A stretch of DNA of 50,946 bases from the NCBI GenBank assembly GCA_009775355.1, contig VSPN01000010.1, forward strand, positions 1 through 50,946, written 5' to 3'. The DNA is from Muribaculaceae bacterium. Lineage in GTDB: Bacteria; Bacteroidota; Bacteroidia; Bacteroidales; Muribaculaceae. The position numbers were made by a program, and so were the translations under genes. Of the stretch, positions 41,190 through 50,620 are shown piece by piece; position 1 is the first letter of the stretch, and every line of letters begins with the position of its first letter. The notes beneath the pieces were generated by a model, which saw nothing but the letters and a program-made list of their open reading frames with translations, did not search any database and was not told the DNA's origin.

Positions 41190-43007
41190 ATGACTAAAAA
41201 ATTCCACATATTGTTGATTGTCGCTCTTGCGGCAGTATCTTCTGCTTTCGGTGCTTCTGTCAGGGTCTCGGTCTCGCCGCAGAGAGGCAAAAGCCGTATT
41301 GAAATAGGAGATCTTTTTTATCTCTCAATAGATGTGACTGATATTACTGCAACTCCGCAGAAGCCAGATAATGTCGGGGGTGCAAAACTCGTATACTTCG
41401 ACAGAACTCGCGAAGAAAGCGGGTTTTCAAGCATCAACGGTGTTACAACCCGCTCTTATGCCGCTACATATACGGCCACAATGCGTGCAACAAAGGAAGG
41501 ATCGTATTCCTATGGCCCTGTCTCTGTCGGCGGGGTCTGGAGCAATCAGGTCAGATATACAATAGGAAGTGCGTCTGCCACTCCGGCAGTCCCCTCGGCT
41601 CAGACAGGAAATTCGACCGATTCTTCCGATGATACCGACAAACCGAAATATATAGGCAAGGGAGACGGCAATCTTTTTCTCCGCGCAAGCGTATCAAGTT
41701 CGACTGCATATGAGCAGCAAGCGCTTGTATATACCGTAAAACTTTATACCACTTACGATGCCATAAAATTCGTTGGAGCGACTGCCGCCCCGAAATTCGA
41801 CGGTTTTGTAATCGAGGAGTCGAAAGATATCTCTTCATCTCTCTCGTTCGAAACCTATCAGGGCAAGACATATGCAACGGCTGTCATTGCACGCTACATA
41901 ATATTCCCCCAGATGACCGGAAACCTGAAAGTGACAGGTAACAATTATACGATCGCTGTCGACAGGAGGGAGTATTATCATGATTCACTTTTTGGCAACA
42001 TGTCTTTCAGCACACCGTTGCAGCTCAACGTGTCACCCAACGATCTCGTTGTCAATGTCAAGGAACTTCCAGCCCCGAAGCCGGCGGATTTTTCAGGTGC
42101 GGTAGGTCGGTTCAGATTGACATCAAGCCTTGCGGGCACTCAGTTCAGGACGAATCAGGCGGCCTCTGTAGTGTATACGCTTATCGGCACAGGCAATATC
42201 AAATATGTGCAGATGCCAGATCTTTCCGCACAGTATCCCCCCGAAATCGAGGTGTATACACCTACGACAAAGCAGGATTTCAAAGTGGGATCGTCAAATG
42301 TCTCCGGTACCGTTACATTCGACTATTCATTCATGCCGCTTGAGGAAGGATCTTTCCGCATTCCTGATGTGAAACTCGTATATTTTGATCCTGAAACCGG
42401 GAAATACGAGACAACTGTAGCCAAGGGATATTCGATTCAGGTAGGTAAAGGTTCTGCTTCGGGTAAGAATGCAGACAAGGTTAGGGTAAGGTTCGATCCC
42501 CGCCTTCAGAAAATTGACACGGCGGCACTTTCCGGATCAGTCAGACCATACATCCGCTCAATATTATATTGGTTGTGGTTTATATTACCAGTTGTCCTGC
42601 TTGTGGCGGCAGTGGTCATATACAGGCGATATGTCAGTCTTCATGCCGATATGGCCTCGTTCAACAGCCGAAGAGCGGACAGGACTGCCAGAAGGCGGTT
42701 GAAAAAGGCAGCCGCCGCTATGAAAAAGGGTGATGCCGACAGATTCTACGATGAGTTGCTGGTGGCTCTGTGGGGATATCTTGGCGACAAATTAAAGATG
42801 CCCACGTCAGGGCTCATGCGCGACAACGTTCGTCAGGTTCTTTCTTCAAGAAATGTTTCTGACGATGTGTCTGATACCTTTATCAGCATAATAGATGATG
42901 CGGAGTTTGCAAAATACTCTTCAGCCGGAGGCAAGGAAAATCTCGGCAATGCATATTCGGAGGCTACCCGGATCATCAACAGACTGGAAAATGAATTCAA
43001 AAACTGA
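41190..43007 (+). CDS. batD: BatD family protein
   Basis: The 605-aa protein has a signal peptide (ending SSAFGAS), a long periplasmic part of repeated immunoglobulin-like beta domains (RVSVSPQRGKSRIEIGD, NLFLRASVSSSTAYEQQ, ELPAPKPADFSGAVG), one membrane helix near residues 458-478 and a cytoplasmic helical domain (KKAAAAMKKGDADRFYDELL, LWGYLGDKLKMPTSGL). The length is typical for BatD. The C-terminal domain resembles that of the third gene of the operon. Confidence 0.93.
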   Translation: MTKKFHILLIVALAAVSSAFGASVRVSVSPQRGKSRIEIGDLFYLSIDVTDITATPQKPDNVGGAKLVYFDRTREESGFSSINGVTTRSYAATYTATMRATKEGSYSYGPVSVGGVWSNQVRYTIGSASATPAVPSAQTGNSTDSSDDTDKPKYIGKGDGNLFLRASVSSSTAYEQQALVYTVKLYTTYDAIKFVGATAAPKFDGFVIEESKDISSSLSFETYQGKTYATAVIARYIIFPQMTGNLKVTGNNYTIAVDRREYYHDSLFGNMSFSTPLQLNVSPNDLVVNVKELPAPKPADFSGAVGRFRLTSSLAGTQFRTNQAASVVYTLIGTGNIKYVQMPDLSAQYPPEIEVYTPTTKQDFKVGSSNVSGTVTFDYSFMPLEEGSFRIPDVKLVYFDPETGKYETTVAKGYSIQVGKGSASGKNADKVRVRFDPRLQKIDTAALSGSVRPYIRSILYWLWFILPVVLLVAAVVIYRRYVSLHADMASFNSRRADRTARRRLKKAAAAMKKGDADRFYDELLVALWGYLGDKLKMPTSGLMRDNVRQVLSSRNVSDDVSDTFISIIDDAEFAKYSSAGGKENLGNAYSEATRIINRLENEFKN

Positions 43008-43015
43008 TCATTGAC

Positions 43016-43822
43016 ATGAAATCAACAGCAGTAATGATAATTCTCGTTGTCTCGGCAGTATTCCGCATGTCTGCTGCGGCCGCTTCAGTCGAGGCCGCAG
43101 ATTCAGCATACGCCCGAGGAGACTATGCCGAGGCCGTGGCAATATACAAGGATATTTCGGCGTCACTTGGTGTTTCGTCTTCTTTATGCCACAATATGGG
43201 CAACGCCTATGCGAAGGGTGGAGATTACGGCAATGCTCTTGCATGTTATATCCGCGCACTTCGTCTTGACCCTTCTAATTCGGAGGCGCGCTCCAATATG
43301 ACATATATCGAGTCCAAGGTGGCAGACAGCAACCGGGTTGAACTCAAAGGGAAGAAACTGTCGGTCGACCCCGATTCTCCCTCTTTCTTCTCTTCGGTCC
43401 GTCTCTACATCTGCAGGGAGCATCTCAGTGATACATGGGCCGTATGGGCGGCTGCATTTTTCTTGTCTTTTATCGGTTGTGCTTCAGTGTATATATTCAG
43501 TAGGCAGGTCACAGTGCGTAAAGTCGGTTTCTTCGGTGGTTTTGTTATGCTTGGACTTACTATCGCAGGACTTCTGTTCGCATTCATGGCAGCTTCATAT
43601 CATACAGACGAGGGGGTCATAACGGGAGCAAGAGTCAGATTGCTCAGCGAGGCTTCTGCCGGTTCGAAAGAAAATCCGGTGGCTCTCACCCGGGGTACCA
43701 GGGTTTCGGTTCTGGACACGTATCCTGCCTCGTCTGAAGCTCCCGAGTGGTATAAGGTCCGTCTGAATTCCGACTTTGTCGGATGGGTGTCGGCATCCGA
43801 TTTCGAACCCGTCGGCATGTGA
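43016..43822 (+). CDS. batE: BatE: TPR, two membrane helices and SH3-like domain
   Basis: The 268-aa protein has a signal peptide, a TPR unit (CHNMGNAYAKGGDYGNALAC, RALRLDPSNSEARSNM), two membrane helices (about 140-160 and 168-192), and a C-terminal bacterial SH3-like domain (GARVRLLSEAS ... GTRVSVLD ... WYKVRLNSDFVGWV). It closes the Bat operon 8 nt after batD. Confidence 0.9.
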   Translation: MKSTAVMIILVVSAVFRMSAAAASVEAADSAYARGDYAEAVAIYKDISASLGVSSSLCHNMGNAYAKGGDYGNALACYIRALRLDPSNSEARSNMTYIESKVADSNRVELKGKKLSVDPDSPSFFSSVRLYICREHLSDTWAVWAAAFFLSFIGCASVYIFSRQVTVRKVGFFGGFVMLGLTIAGLLFAFMAASYHTDEGVITGARVRLLSEASAGSKENPVALTRGTRVSVLDTYPASSEAPEWYKVRLNSDFVGWVSASDFEPVGM

Positions 43823-44027
43823 TCCGTTAGTTGAACGGGATTTCATGAGCGTGATTGATGTGAAGAATATGCCCCCTGCTTTAATTATTGTGTGATGTGG
43901 TGCTAATATGAGCGGCATACCCTCATTTATGTTTTACAGCATATTAATTGGATAAACAAGATAATAGAGATAAGTGTTCAATTATAAAAATATGTTTTAA
44001 AACAATGTGATTATTTATTACTTTTTC
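43823..44027. other. Intergenic region after the Bat operon
   Basis: No gene is seen. A weak hairpin (43822-43841) may end the Bat transcript. The perfect palindrome TGTTTTAAAACA (43993-44004) lies 46 nt upstream of the next -7 box. The rest is A/T-rich. Confidence 0.5.
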
Positions 44028-44058
44028 TTTGTGAAACCGCAAAATTTGATTAATTTAG
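44028..44058 (+). promoter_or_regulatory. Promoter of the small HTH gene / Usp operon
   Basis: TTTG (44028-44031), a 19-nt spacer and TAATTTAG (44051-44058, one mismatch to TAnnTTTG) give a leader of about 60 nt. Confidence 0.6.
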
Positions 44059-44123
44059 CAAAAGATAAGAAAACGATCACTCTCCATCGAAAAACTCAAA
44101 TATAACCTATAATTTCTATAATT

Positions 44124-44381
44124 ATGAGCAAGACCATCACATTCAACGAACTCCGTCGTCTCAAAGACAGTCTGCCTGACGGCGCTACCCACCGGATCGC
44201 TGACGAGCTCAACGTAACGGTTCAGACAGTACGTAACTATTTTGGTGGCGTCAACTACCAGTTTGGCAAAAATGCAGGTCTTCATATAGAGCCTGGTCCC
44301 GACGGCGGTATTGTTGTCCTTGATGATACCACTATCTATGATATGGCCGTAAAGATTCTCGAAGAACAGAATAATCAGTGA
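44124..44381 (+). CDS. Small helix-turn-helix protein
   Basis: The 85-aa protein has a short HTH (THRIADELNVTVQTVRNYFGG, residues 21-41) after an N-terminal helix. Next come a GKNAGLHIEPGPDGG turn and a C-terminal helix (YDMAVKILEEQ). The recognition helix is followed by YFGG rather than a longer DNA-binding domain, so it should act as an oligomer. Similar short proteins are common and conserved in Bacteroidales, though I know no assigned function. The Usp gene starts 11 nt downstream, making an operon. Confidence 0.8.
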   Translation: MSKTITFNELRRLKDSLPDGATHRIADELNVTVQTVRNYFGGVNYQFGKNAGLHIEPGPDGGIVVLDDTTIYDMAVKILEEQNNQ

Positions 44382-44392
44382 CAGACAGCTGA

Positions 44393-45526
44393 ATGGAGGC
44401 GGACGACAGACTGATCACTCTTGTGGTTCATACGGAAGAACGTGCTCTGAGACTCAAGGAGATTCTTGAGTTTCACGACATTCACGTCACGCTCGAAGAT
44501 GTTGCTCTTCCCGGCCTGCCACTGCAGCTGTATCCCAAGAAGGTTCGTATTCCTGTCGGTTCATTGGCTCTTGGCCTCAAAATACTTGAGAGCGGAGAGA
44601 CCGGCACTCCTCCTTTGGCGTTGATCAAAATGACGGGTATGGGCAGTCATCTGCTCATTCCCGTCGATTTTTCTCCTGCAAGCATGACCGCAGTCAGAGT
44701 GGGTTTTTTTCTTGCGGAGAAATTCGGAGTTGAGCCGATAATTCTCCATTCCTATATAGCTCCGTTGTTCATCGCTCCCGAATCAGTCGATGCTTTCGGC
44801 ATGTCTCAGGAAGATAACGCCGAATCCGATGCGGTTGAGGCTATTGATCTGCGGAAACTTGCCTCCTCCCAGCTTTCTGCTTTCAAGGAGGAAATCGACA
44901 GGGCGCGTATGAGCGGTCTTGTTCCCGACATAAGGTTTTCGACAACATTGCTCGAAGGCATTCCGGAGCAGGTAATTCACGAATATTGCAAACAGAACCA
45001 TCCTCTTATGGTAGTGATGGCGACTCGTGGCATAGATAAAAAAGAGTCCGATCTTGTCGGCAGCGTGACCGCCGAGGTGATTGACTCCTGCCGGGTGCCT
45101 GTCTTTACTGTGCCTGAGAATTATGTGCCTCTTGGAGTAGAGGGCATAAAGAGGGTGGCGATGTTCTGTACGTTTACTCCTTTTGACGTTGCTACCGTGA
45201 GGGGACTTATGAGGATATTTGACTATCCGGCGTGTGAATTCAGCCTTATTCCGGTCAGCGACCGTCCCATATCCAATGCTTGTGCAAGACTTGAAGATCT
45301 TTGCCGTTATCTGTCAGATATGTTTCCGACGGCCTCTTTTCACGCAGCAGGTGTATCCAGAGGTCGGTTTGATGAACGCGTGAGCAAAGTCCTTTCCGAA
45401 AATGATATTCAGCTCATAATAGTGCCTAACAAAAAGTCAAGTGCTTTCTCAAGATTTTTCCATCCTACCCTCGCACACCGCATACTCTTTGACCGCGATG
45501 TGCCCCTTCTTGTTCTTCCGGTGTGA
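44393..45526 (+). CDS. Tandem universal-stress protein with N-terminal small domain
   Basis: The 377-aa protein starts with a ~75-residue domain resembling the DUF2007-like putative signal-transducing fold (LITLVVHTEERALRLKEIL). Two UspA-like domains follow. The first has LIPVDFSPASMTAVR, VVMATRGID and the tail SVTAEVIDSCRVPVFTVPE, close to the nucleotide-binding pattern; in the second (VAMFCTFTPFDVATV ... IIVPNKKSSAFSRFFHPTLAHRILFDRDVPLLVLP) the glycine-rich nucleotide loop is degenerate. Usp proteins respond to growth arrest and stress; this one probably partners with the HTH gene just upstream. Confidence 0.85.
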   Translation: MEADDRLITLVVHTEERALRLKEILEFHDIHVTLEDVALPGLPLQLYPKKVRIPVGSLALGLKILESGETGTPPLALIKMTGMGSHLLIPVDFSPASMTAVRVGFFLAEKFGVEPIILHSYIAPLFIAPESVDAFGMSQEDNAESDAVEAIDLRKLASSQLSAFKEEIDRARMSGLVPDIRFSTTLLEGIPEQVIHEYCKQNHPLMVVMATRGIDKKESDLVGSVTAEVIDSCRVPVFTVPENYVPLGVEGIKRVAMFCTFTPFDVATVRGLMRIFDYPACEFSLIPVSDRPISNACARLEDLCRYLSDMFPTASFHAAGVSRGRFDERVSKVLSENDIQLIIVPNKKSSAFSRFFHPTLAHRILFDRDVPLLVLPV

Positions 45527-45550
45527 GCCGATGTGAATGCATGCAACTGG

Positions 45551-45580
45551 TGGCCGCGTTTTTCTCGGCTTGTTTTTTGG
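45551..45580 (+). terminator. Possible terminator of the Usp operon
   Basis: GCCG (45553-45556) can pair with CGGC (45666 is not meant; the arm lies at 45566-45569) and TTGTTTTTT follows. The stem is short, so this is tentative. Confidence 0.35.
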
Positions 45581-45713
45581 CGATTCCGGTGCGTAGTGAA
45601 GTATAATATGACTATTCAGCTGTGTCTCAATCCGTAAGCGGTAAATATGAAGCCGCCGATTGTATGAAAAGTTTACTTCACTTACTATCGTGTGAATTTG
45701 AATGCGCTCTTAT

Positions 45714-45721
45714 TAATTTTG
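45714..45721 (+). promoter_or_regulatory. -7 box of mutS2
   Basis: TAATTTTG lies 64 nt before the ATG. No good -33 element was found at normal spacing. Confidence 0.5.
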
Positions 45722-45784
45722 TCGGATATACTAATACCCTTGTGTTGTCGTTCGTAAATAAGTTAAGAAATTTCATTGACAGTC

Positions 45785-48250
45785 ATGGTCTATCCTCAGG
45801 ATTTCGAGTCTAAAATCGGGTTTGATACAATCAGAAACACTATTGCACGGCTTTGTTCATCCCGTCTATCGCGCGACATAGCGGCCGAAATGTCATTTTC
45901 TACTGATTTCGGTCATGTCATGCATTCTTTGAGAAGTGTCAGAGATATGATGGCTATCCGCTCGTCAGAACTTCCGTTTCCAGCTTTGTCTTCTCATGAT
46001 GTGATACCGTATCTTGCGGAGATTCGTGCGGTGAACTCTTTCATGAGTGCTGACCGTCTCTATAAACTGTTGCAGACTCTTGTGTCATTTGCAGAAGTTA
46101 GAGCTTTTTTTGATTCATGCGCTGACGGTGATTCGGATGTTTCGCATTACCCGGATCTTCGCATGGATGCAGAGGTGCTGATGCAGTTCCCGCATCTGGC
46201 ACGTGTCATCTCTAATGCGATCGACAAGTTCGGGGAAGTCAAGGATACGGCATCTCCGGCACTTTATGAGGTCAGACAGTCCATAAGGCGTGCCACAGGA
46301 TTGATGCAGCGTGCCATGCGCAGGGTCATGGATTCTGCAATTGCATCGGGAATTGTCGACAAGGACGCGTCTCCTGCAATCAGGGACGGCAGAATGGTGA
46401 TACCGGTGGCTGCCGGTCTGAAACGTCAGATCAACGGCATTGTGCACGATGAGAGTGCTACAGGCAAGACTGTATTCATAGAGCCGGCGGAAGTGGTGGA
46501 GGCCGGCAACCGTCTGCGGGAATTGCAGATGGAGGAGAAGCGCGAAGTGACAGCTGTGCTGATTTCCATTGCTGCTGAAATAAGGCCGTATGCCGATGAT
46601 ATAGCTGAAAGTTGCAGGGTTATTGGTATGTTGGATTTCATCAGTGCCAAGGCCTCTTTTGCAGCCGATGTCGGTGCGACGTTGCCCCACATAGAAGACA
46701 GGCCCGGGATAGAATGGTATCATGCCGTCCATCCGGCTTTATGCATATCTTTGCGTCAGCAGGGACGTCAGGTCGTTCCGCTCGATATCACACTGTCGGA
46801 CGAGAGCAGGATTCTTATCATATCCGGGCCTAATGCCGGAGGAAAATCGGTGTGTCTCAAGACTGTGGCTGCCGTGCAGTATATGATGCAGTGTGGAATT
46901 CCACCCACTCTGTATGACAATTCGCACATGGGTTTCTTCAGGCGTCTCTTTATCGACATAGGAGACGAGCAGTCATTTGAGAATGATCTGTCCACATATT
47001 CGTCGCATTTGCGCAACATGCGTTTCTTTCTCCTCAATGCCGACAGAGGGACTCTTCTGCTCGCAGACGAGATGGGTTCGGGCACTGAGCCTCAGATCGG
47101 CGGGGCGATGGCTCAGGCGATTCTTGACAATCTCGGACGCAAGGGATGTTACGGCATTGTGACAACTCACTATCAGAATCTCAAGACATTCGCTGACAAC
47201 TGTCCCGGATTTGTGAACGGCGCTATGCTGTACGACAGATCAAAACTTGAGCCGACTTTCCAGCTTTCTGTCGGAAACCCGGGAAGTTCGTTCGCAATCG
47301 ATATCGCTCACAAGATGGGGTTGCCCAAAGAAGTGATAGAGGAGGCTAAAAAGATAGTGGGGGAGGACTATGTCAATCTTGACAAGTATCTTTCCGACAT
47401 TGCGCGCGATCGTAAATACTGGGCCAACAAGCGTCAGAATATTCGTGAGAAGGAGAACCGGCTTGATACTCTTTTGTCGAAATACGAGGAAGTGGCAGGA
47501 GATCTCAAATCGCAGAGGAGAGCTATACTCGATGATGCCCGGCGTGAAGCGAAAGAGATTCTTTCCGAGGCAAACGCACGCATAGAGCGTACGATTCTCG
47601 AGATCCGCAAGGTACAGGCTGAAAAGGAGAAAACCAAACTCATACGAAATGAACTCAAGGACTTCATGGAGTCTGCGAAATCCGAATCTGGAGCAGACGG
47701 ATCTGACAGTAGAATAAAACAACTCAGACACAAGAGTCGTAAGCCGAATAAGCCGGAACCGCAGCCGAAGATACAGTCGTCGAAGCCTGTAGAACCGGGT
47801 GATTTCGTGACTCTCGACGGCGGCAATACAGTAGGAGAAGTGATGTCTGTTTCGGGGAAGAAAGCTGAAGTCGCGTTTGGTGCGTTGAGGACGATAGTCG
47901 AGCTGTCCAGACTGAAACCGTCAGGTCGTCCGAAAAAGACGACACTTTCATCAGTTTCTGTCATCAGTGCTTCTACTTCTGACGCAAGCCGACGCCGGCA
48001 GCTCGCGTTCAGAAACGAGATTGATGTCAGGGGGATGAGGGCTGACGAAGCTCTTCAGGCCGTGACATATTTCATCGATGACGCCATCCAGTTCAATGCC
48101 GGTAAGGTAAGGATTCTTCACGGCACAGGTCATGGTATACTGAAGACATTAATCCGCCAGCAGCTGAAAACTGTCCCTGGAGTAGAATCGTTTGAAGACG
48201 AGGATATCCGATTCGGTGGAGCCGGCATTACCGTTGTTGCACTTGCCTGA
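45785..48250 (+). CDS. mutS2: Endonuclease MutS2
   Basis: The 821-aa protein has the MutS core/clamp domains without the mismatch-recognition domain I, the ABC ATPase with Walker A SGPNAGGKSVCLK near residue 350, signature and Walker B (LLADEMGSGTEPQIGG), and the GIVTTHYQNLK switch. A coiled coil follows (ANKRQNIREKENRLDTLLSK region), then a KOW-like part and the C-terminal Smr nuclease domain (FRNEIDVRGMRADEAL ... ILHGTGHGILKTLIRQ). MutS2 suppresses recombination and rescues collided ribosomes in some bacteria. ATG 45785 is preferred over TTG 45776. Confidence 0.97.
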   Translation: MVYPQDFESKIGFDTIRNTIARLCSSRLSRDIAAEMSFSTDFGHVMHSLRSVRDMMAIRSSELPFPALSSHDVIPYLAEIRAVNSFMSADRLYKLLQTLVSFAEVRAFFDSCADGDSDVSHYPDLRMDAEVLMQFPHLARVISNAIDKFGEVKDTASPALYEVRQSIRRATGLMQRAMRRVMDSAIASGIVDKDASPAIRDGRMVIPVAAGLKRQINGIVHDESATGKTVFIEPAEVVEAGNRLRELQMEEKREVTAVLISIAAEIRPYADDIAESCRVIGMLDFISAKASFAADVGATLPHIEDRPGIEWYHAVHPALCISLRQQGRQVVPLDITLSDESRILIISGPNAGGKSVCLKTVAAVQYMMQCGIPPTLYDNSHMGFFRRLFIDIGDEQSFENDLSTYSSHLRNMRFFLLNADRGTLLLADEMGSGTEPQIGGAMAQAILDNLGRKGCYGIVTTHYQNLKTFADNCPGFVNGAMLYDRSKLEPTFQLSVGNPGSSFAIDIAHKMGLPKEVIEEAKKIVGEDYVNLDKYLSDIARDRKYWANKRQNIREKENRLDTLLSKYEEVAGDLKSQRRAILDDARREAKEILSEANARIERTILEIRKVQAEKEKTKLIRNELKDFMESAKSESGADGSDSRIKQLRHKSRKPNKPEPQPKIQSSKPVEPGDFVTLDGGNTVGEVMSVSGKKAEVAFGALRTIVELSRLKPSGRPKKTTLSSVSVISASTSDASRRRQLAFRNEIDVRGMRADEALQAVTYFIDDAIQFNAGKVRILHGTGHGILKTLIRQQLKTVPGVESFEDEDIRFGGAGITVVALA

Positions 48251-48286
48251 TGTTTGTTATTGTTTAGTTGATAAGCTGAGACACCC

Positions 48287-49066
48287 ATGTTCAGAAAGAC
48301 ATATACAGCTCTGTGGCTTTTGCTTGCCGCCGCATTTGCTGTTGTTTCGCTGATAGCGTTTTCCGATGACCTCACAATTGGAGGTAAAACTCTTAAAAAG
48401 GCTCCGTTGTCGGATTTGCTGACGGATAAAACGGATATTGCGGAGCAGGAAGCGATGTTGCCCGATACTGTCCCTGTGCTTGAGGAGAAAGTGTTAGTCG
48501 ATTCTCTTCCTCAGTCCATTTTCATTTTCGGGGATTCGATGACTTTTAATCTTGCACTCAGACTTGCACAGTATGCACGTCAGAACGGGCATACCATAAA
48601 TTCGGTCAACTGGGATTCGAGCAATACAAAGATTTGGGCGGAACATGACACGCTTTCATATTATATAAATAAGTTCCGCCCTACTCAGATTTTCATATCT
48701 CTTGGGAGCAATGAATTGTATATATCCAGACCCGAGACGAGACTTCCGTATATACGCAAGATTCTCGAAGTGATAGATACAATACCATATGTATGGATAG
48801 GACCTCCGAACTGGAAGGAAGACGGTGGTATAAACGACTTTTTGGCAAGAACATGCCGACCTGGCACTTTTTTTCGCTCCGCTGGTATGGAGTTCAAGAG
48901 GAAGGCAGACCATATTCATCCCACACGCGAGTCTTCCGCCTTGTGGATCGACAGCGTGATGAGATGGCTGCCGTCATCAGCGCATCCTTTTGTGGCTGAG
49001 GTGCCTGCCGATTCAGTCAAAAAGACTAACCCTCATATTGTTTTTCTTAAAGCACTTAATAAATAG
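48287..49066 (+). CDS. SGNH/GDSL-type hydrolase, membrane-anchored
   Basis: The 259-aa protein has an N-terminal membrane anchor (residues 7-27) and a periplasmic SGNH domain: block I IFGDSMTF with the nucleophile Ser, block III SLGSNELY, and block V DHIHPT with the Asp/His pair. The MBOAT gene starts 1 nt after its stop. In such pairs (compare AlgJ/AlgX with AlgI, PatB with PatA) the SGNH protein moves acyl groups that the MBOAT protein carries across the membrane. Confidence 0.88.
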   Translation: MFRKTYTALWLLLAAAFAVVSLIAFSDDLTIGGKTLKKAPLSDLLTDKTDIAEQEAMLPDTVPVLEEKVLVDSLPQSIFIFGDSMTFNLALRLAQYARQNGHTINSVNWDSSNTKIWAEHDTLSYYINKFRPTQIFISLGSNELYISRPETRLPYIRKILEVIDTIPYVWIGPPNWKEDGGINDFLARTCRPGTFFRSAGMEFKRKADHIHPTRESSALWIDSVMRWLPSSAHPFVAEVPADSVKKTNPHIVFLKALNK

Positions 49067-49067
49067 G

Positions 49068-50555
49068 ATGTTATCGTTCCCTGAACTGAACGCGGGCATA
49101 GCCGAAAAGATAGGCCGCCTTTTCATGTATGATCCATCTGCTCCGATGCTTTTCTCAAGCGGAGTGTTCTGGGTTTTGTTTCTGGTCTTTCTTCCCCTGT
49201 ATGCACTTCTCAGGAGAAGTCGCATACAGATGACACTGTTCGTAGTGGCGTTCTCTTTATATTTCTATTATAAGTCGAGCGGGCTTTTTTTTCTTATGCT
49301 GATGGCGACATCGCTTGTCGACTGGATAGTGTCGCGAATGTTATCGAAACTTACTGACAGGAACGCCAGGCGTGCTCTGATGTGGTTTTCTATCGTTCTT
49401 TCACTTTCCATCCTCGGATATTTCAAATATGCCAACTTCTTTTTATGGAACTGGAATGCCATGGTTGATGGTAATTTCCAGCCGCTCGATATCATATTGC
49501 CTGTAGGAATATCATTTTATACGTTTCAGTCGATCAGCTATGTGGTTGATGTCTATAAAAACAAAATCGAGCCGACGCGAACGTGGCTTGACTATCTGTT
49601 TTTCCTATCATTTTTTCCTGCATTGGTGGCCGGACCAATAGTTCGGGCTGATTATTTTCTGCCTCAGTTAAGCAAGAACCGACGCGCTACGTCTGATGAA
49701 ATATGGGGCGGTCTGTGGTTTGTCATAATTGGCGTGGTGAAAAAAGCGGTTATTGCCGATTACATAGCCCAGTTCAACGACCTTATCTTCAATGATCCTT
49801 CATATTATACAGGAGTGCAGACTCTGATGGGGGTGCTCGGATACACGATGCAGATATATTGCGACTTTTCAGGTTACAGTGATATGGCCATAGGCATAGC
49901 TCTGATAATGGGCTTTAAGCTTGGAATCAATTTTGATTCACCCTATCAGAGCCGTAATCTTACGGAGTTCTGGAGACGATGGCATATCTCTTTGTCTTCG
50001 TGGCTGCGCGATTACTTGTATATTCCTCTTGGTGGAAATAGAAAGGGTACCTTGAGAACCTATATCAACAATTTCCTGACAATGTTGATCGGAGGACTCT
50101 GGCATGGGGCCGCATGGAAATTTATTTTCTGGGGTGCTATGCATGGTGTCGGTCTTGCCGTGCACAAGGCATGCAGGCCGATTTTACAGAGAATACCCGA
50201 CAATTGGTTCACTGTTTTTATCAGCTGGGCGATTACTTTTGTCTATGTCTCTCTGCTGTGGGTGTTTTTCCGGGCTGCATCTTTTGAAGACTCTCTGTTG
50301 ATAATATCAAACATTTTCGTTGATTTCAGTTGGAATCAGATACCGCAGTTTTTCGAGGCAAGAATGGTCTGGTGCGTGATGATGATTTCACTTATGGTGT
50401 TTCATTTTGTTCCGCAACGGGTGGCAGACCGCGTTCAATATATTTTTGTCCGCTCGCCATGGATTGTCAAGCTCTTGTGTTTCCTTACCGTAGTGCAGCT
50501 TGTCATAGAATTCATGAGTGAGGAGGTAGCTCCGTTTATCTATTTCCAGTTCTGA
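49068..50555 (+). CDS. MBOAT-family O-acyltransferase, AlgI-like
   Basis: The 495-aa protein has about 10-12 membrane helices and the MBOAT signature: LPVGISFYTFQSISYVVDVY, the GPIVRADYFLPQL region, QIYCDFSGYSDMAIGIA, NLTEFWRRWHISLSSWLRDY and the catalytic histidine in GGLWHGAAWKF. Members such as AlgI and PatA pass acetyl groups to exported glycans. The partner is the SGNH protein just upstream; the acceptor (peptidoglycan, O-antigen or capsule) is not indicated. ATG 49068 follows the previous stop by 1 nt. Confidence 0.93.
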   Translation: MLSFPELNAGIAEKIGRLFMYDPSAPMLFSSGVFWVLFLVFLPLYALLRRSRIQMTLFVVAFSLYFYYKSSGLFFLMLMATSLVDWIVSRMLSKLTDRNARRALMWFSIVLSLSILGYFKYANFFLWNWNAMVDGNFQPLDIILPVGISFYTFQSISYVVDVYKNKIEPTRTWLDYLFFLSFFPALVAGPIVRADYFLPQLSKNRRATSDEIWGGLWFVIIGVVKKAVIADYIAQFNDLIFNDPSYYTGVQTLMGVLGYTMQIYCDFSGYSDMAIGIALIMGFKLGINFDSPYQSRNLTEFWRRWHISLSSWLRDYLYIPLGGNRKGTLRTYINNFLTMLIGGLWHGAAWKFIFWGAMHGVGLAVHKACRPILQRIPDNWFTVFISWAITFVYVSLLWVFFRAASFEDSLLIISNIFVDFSWNQIPQFFEARMVWCVMMISLMVFHFVPQRVADRVQYIFVRSPWIVKLLCFLTVVQLVIEFMSEEVAPFIYFQF

Positions 50556-50581
50556 TAGAAGGTGAGCGATGGCAAACAGCA

Positions 50582-50620
50582 GGAGTCAGGCGAACGATTG
50601 TCCGTCTGACTCCTTTTTTT
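50582..50620 (+). terminator. Terminator of the SGNH/MBOAT operon
   Basis: GGAGTCAG (50582-50589) pairs with CTGACTCC (50606-50613) over an internal CG/CG-capped loop, followed by seven T. Confidence 0.9.

Noticed and set aside
43822..43841. Terminator of the Bat operon
   Set aside because: The stem has a bulge and no T run follows, so I mention it only as a weak hairpin.
45622..45813. 63-codon plus-strand frame before mutS2
   Set aside because: It spans the likely mutS2 promoter and overlaps the mutS2 start; its composition is not protein-like.
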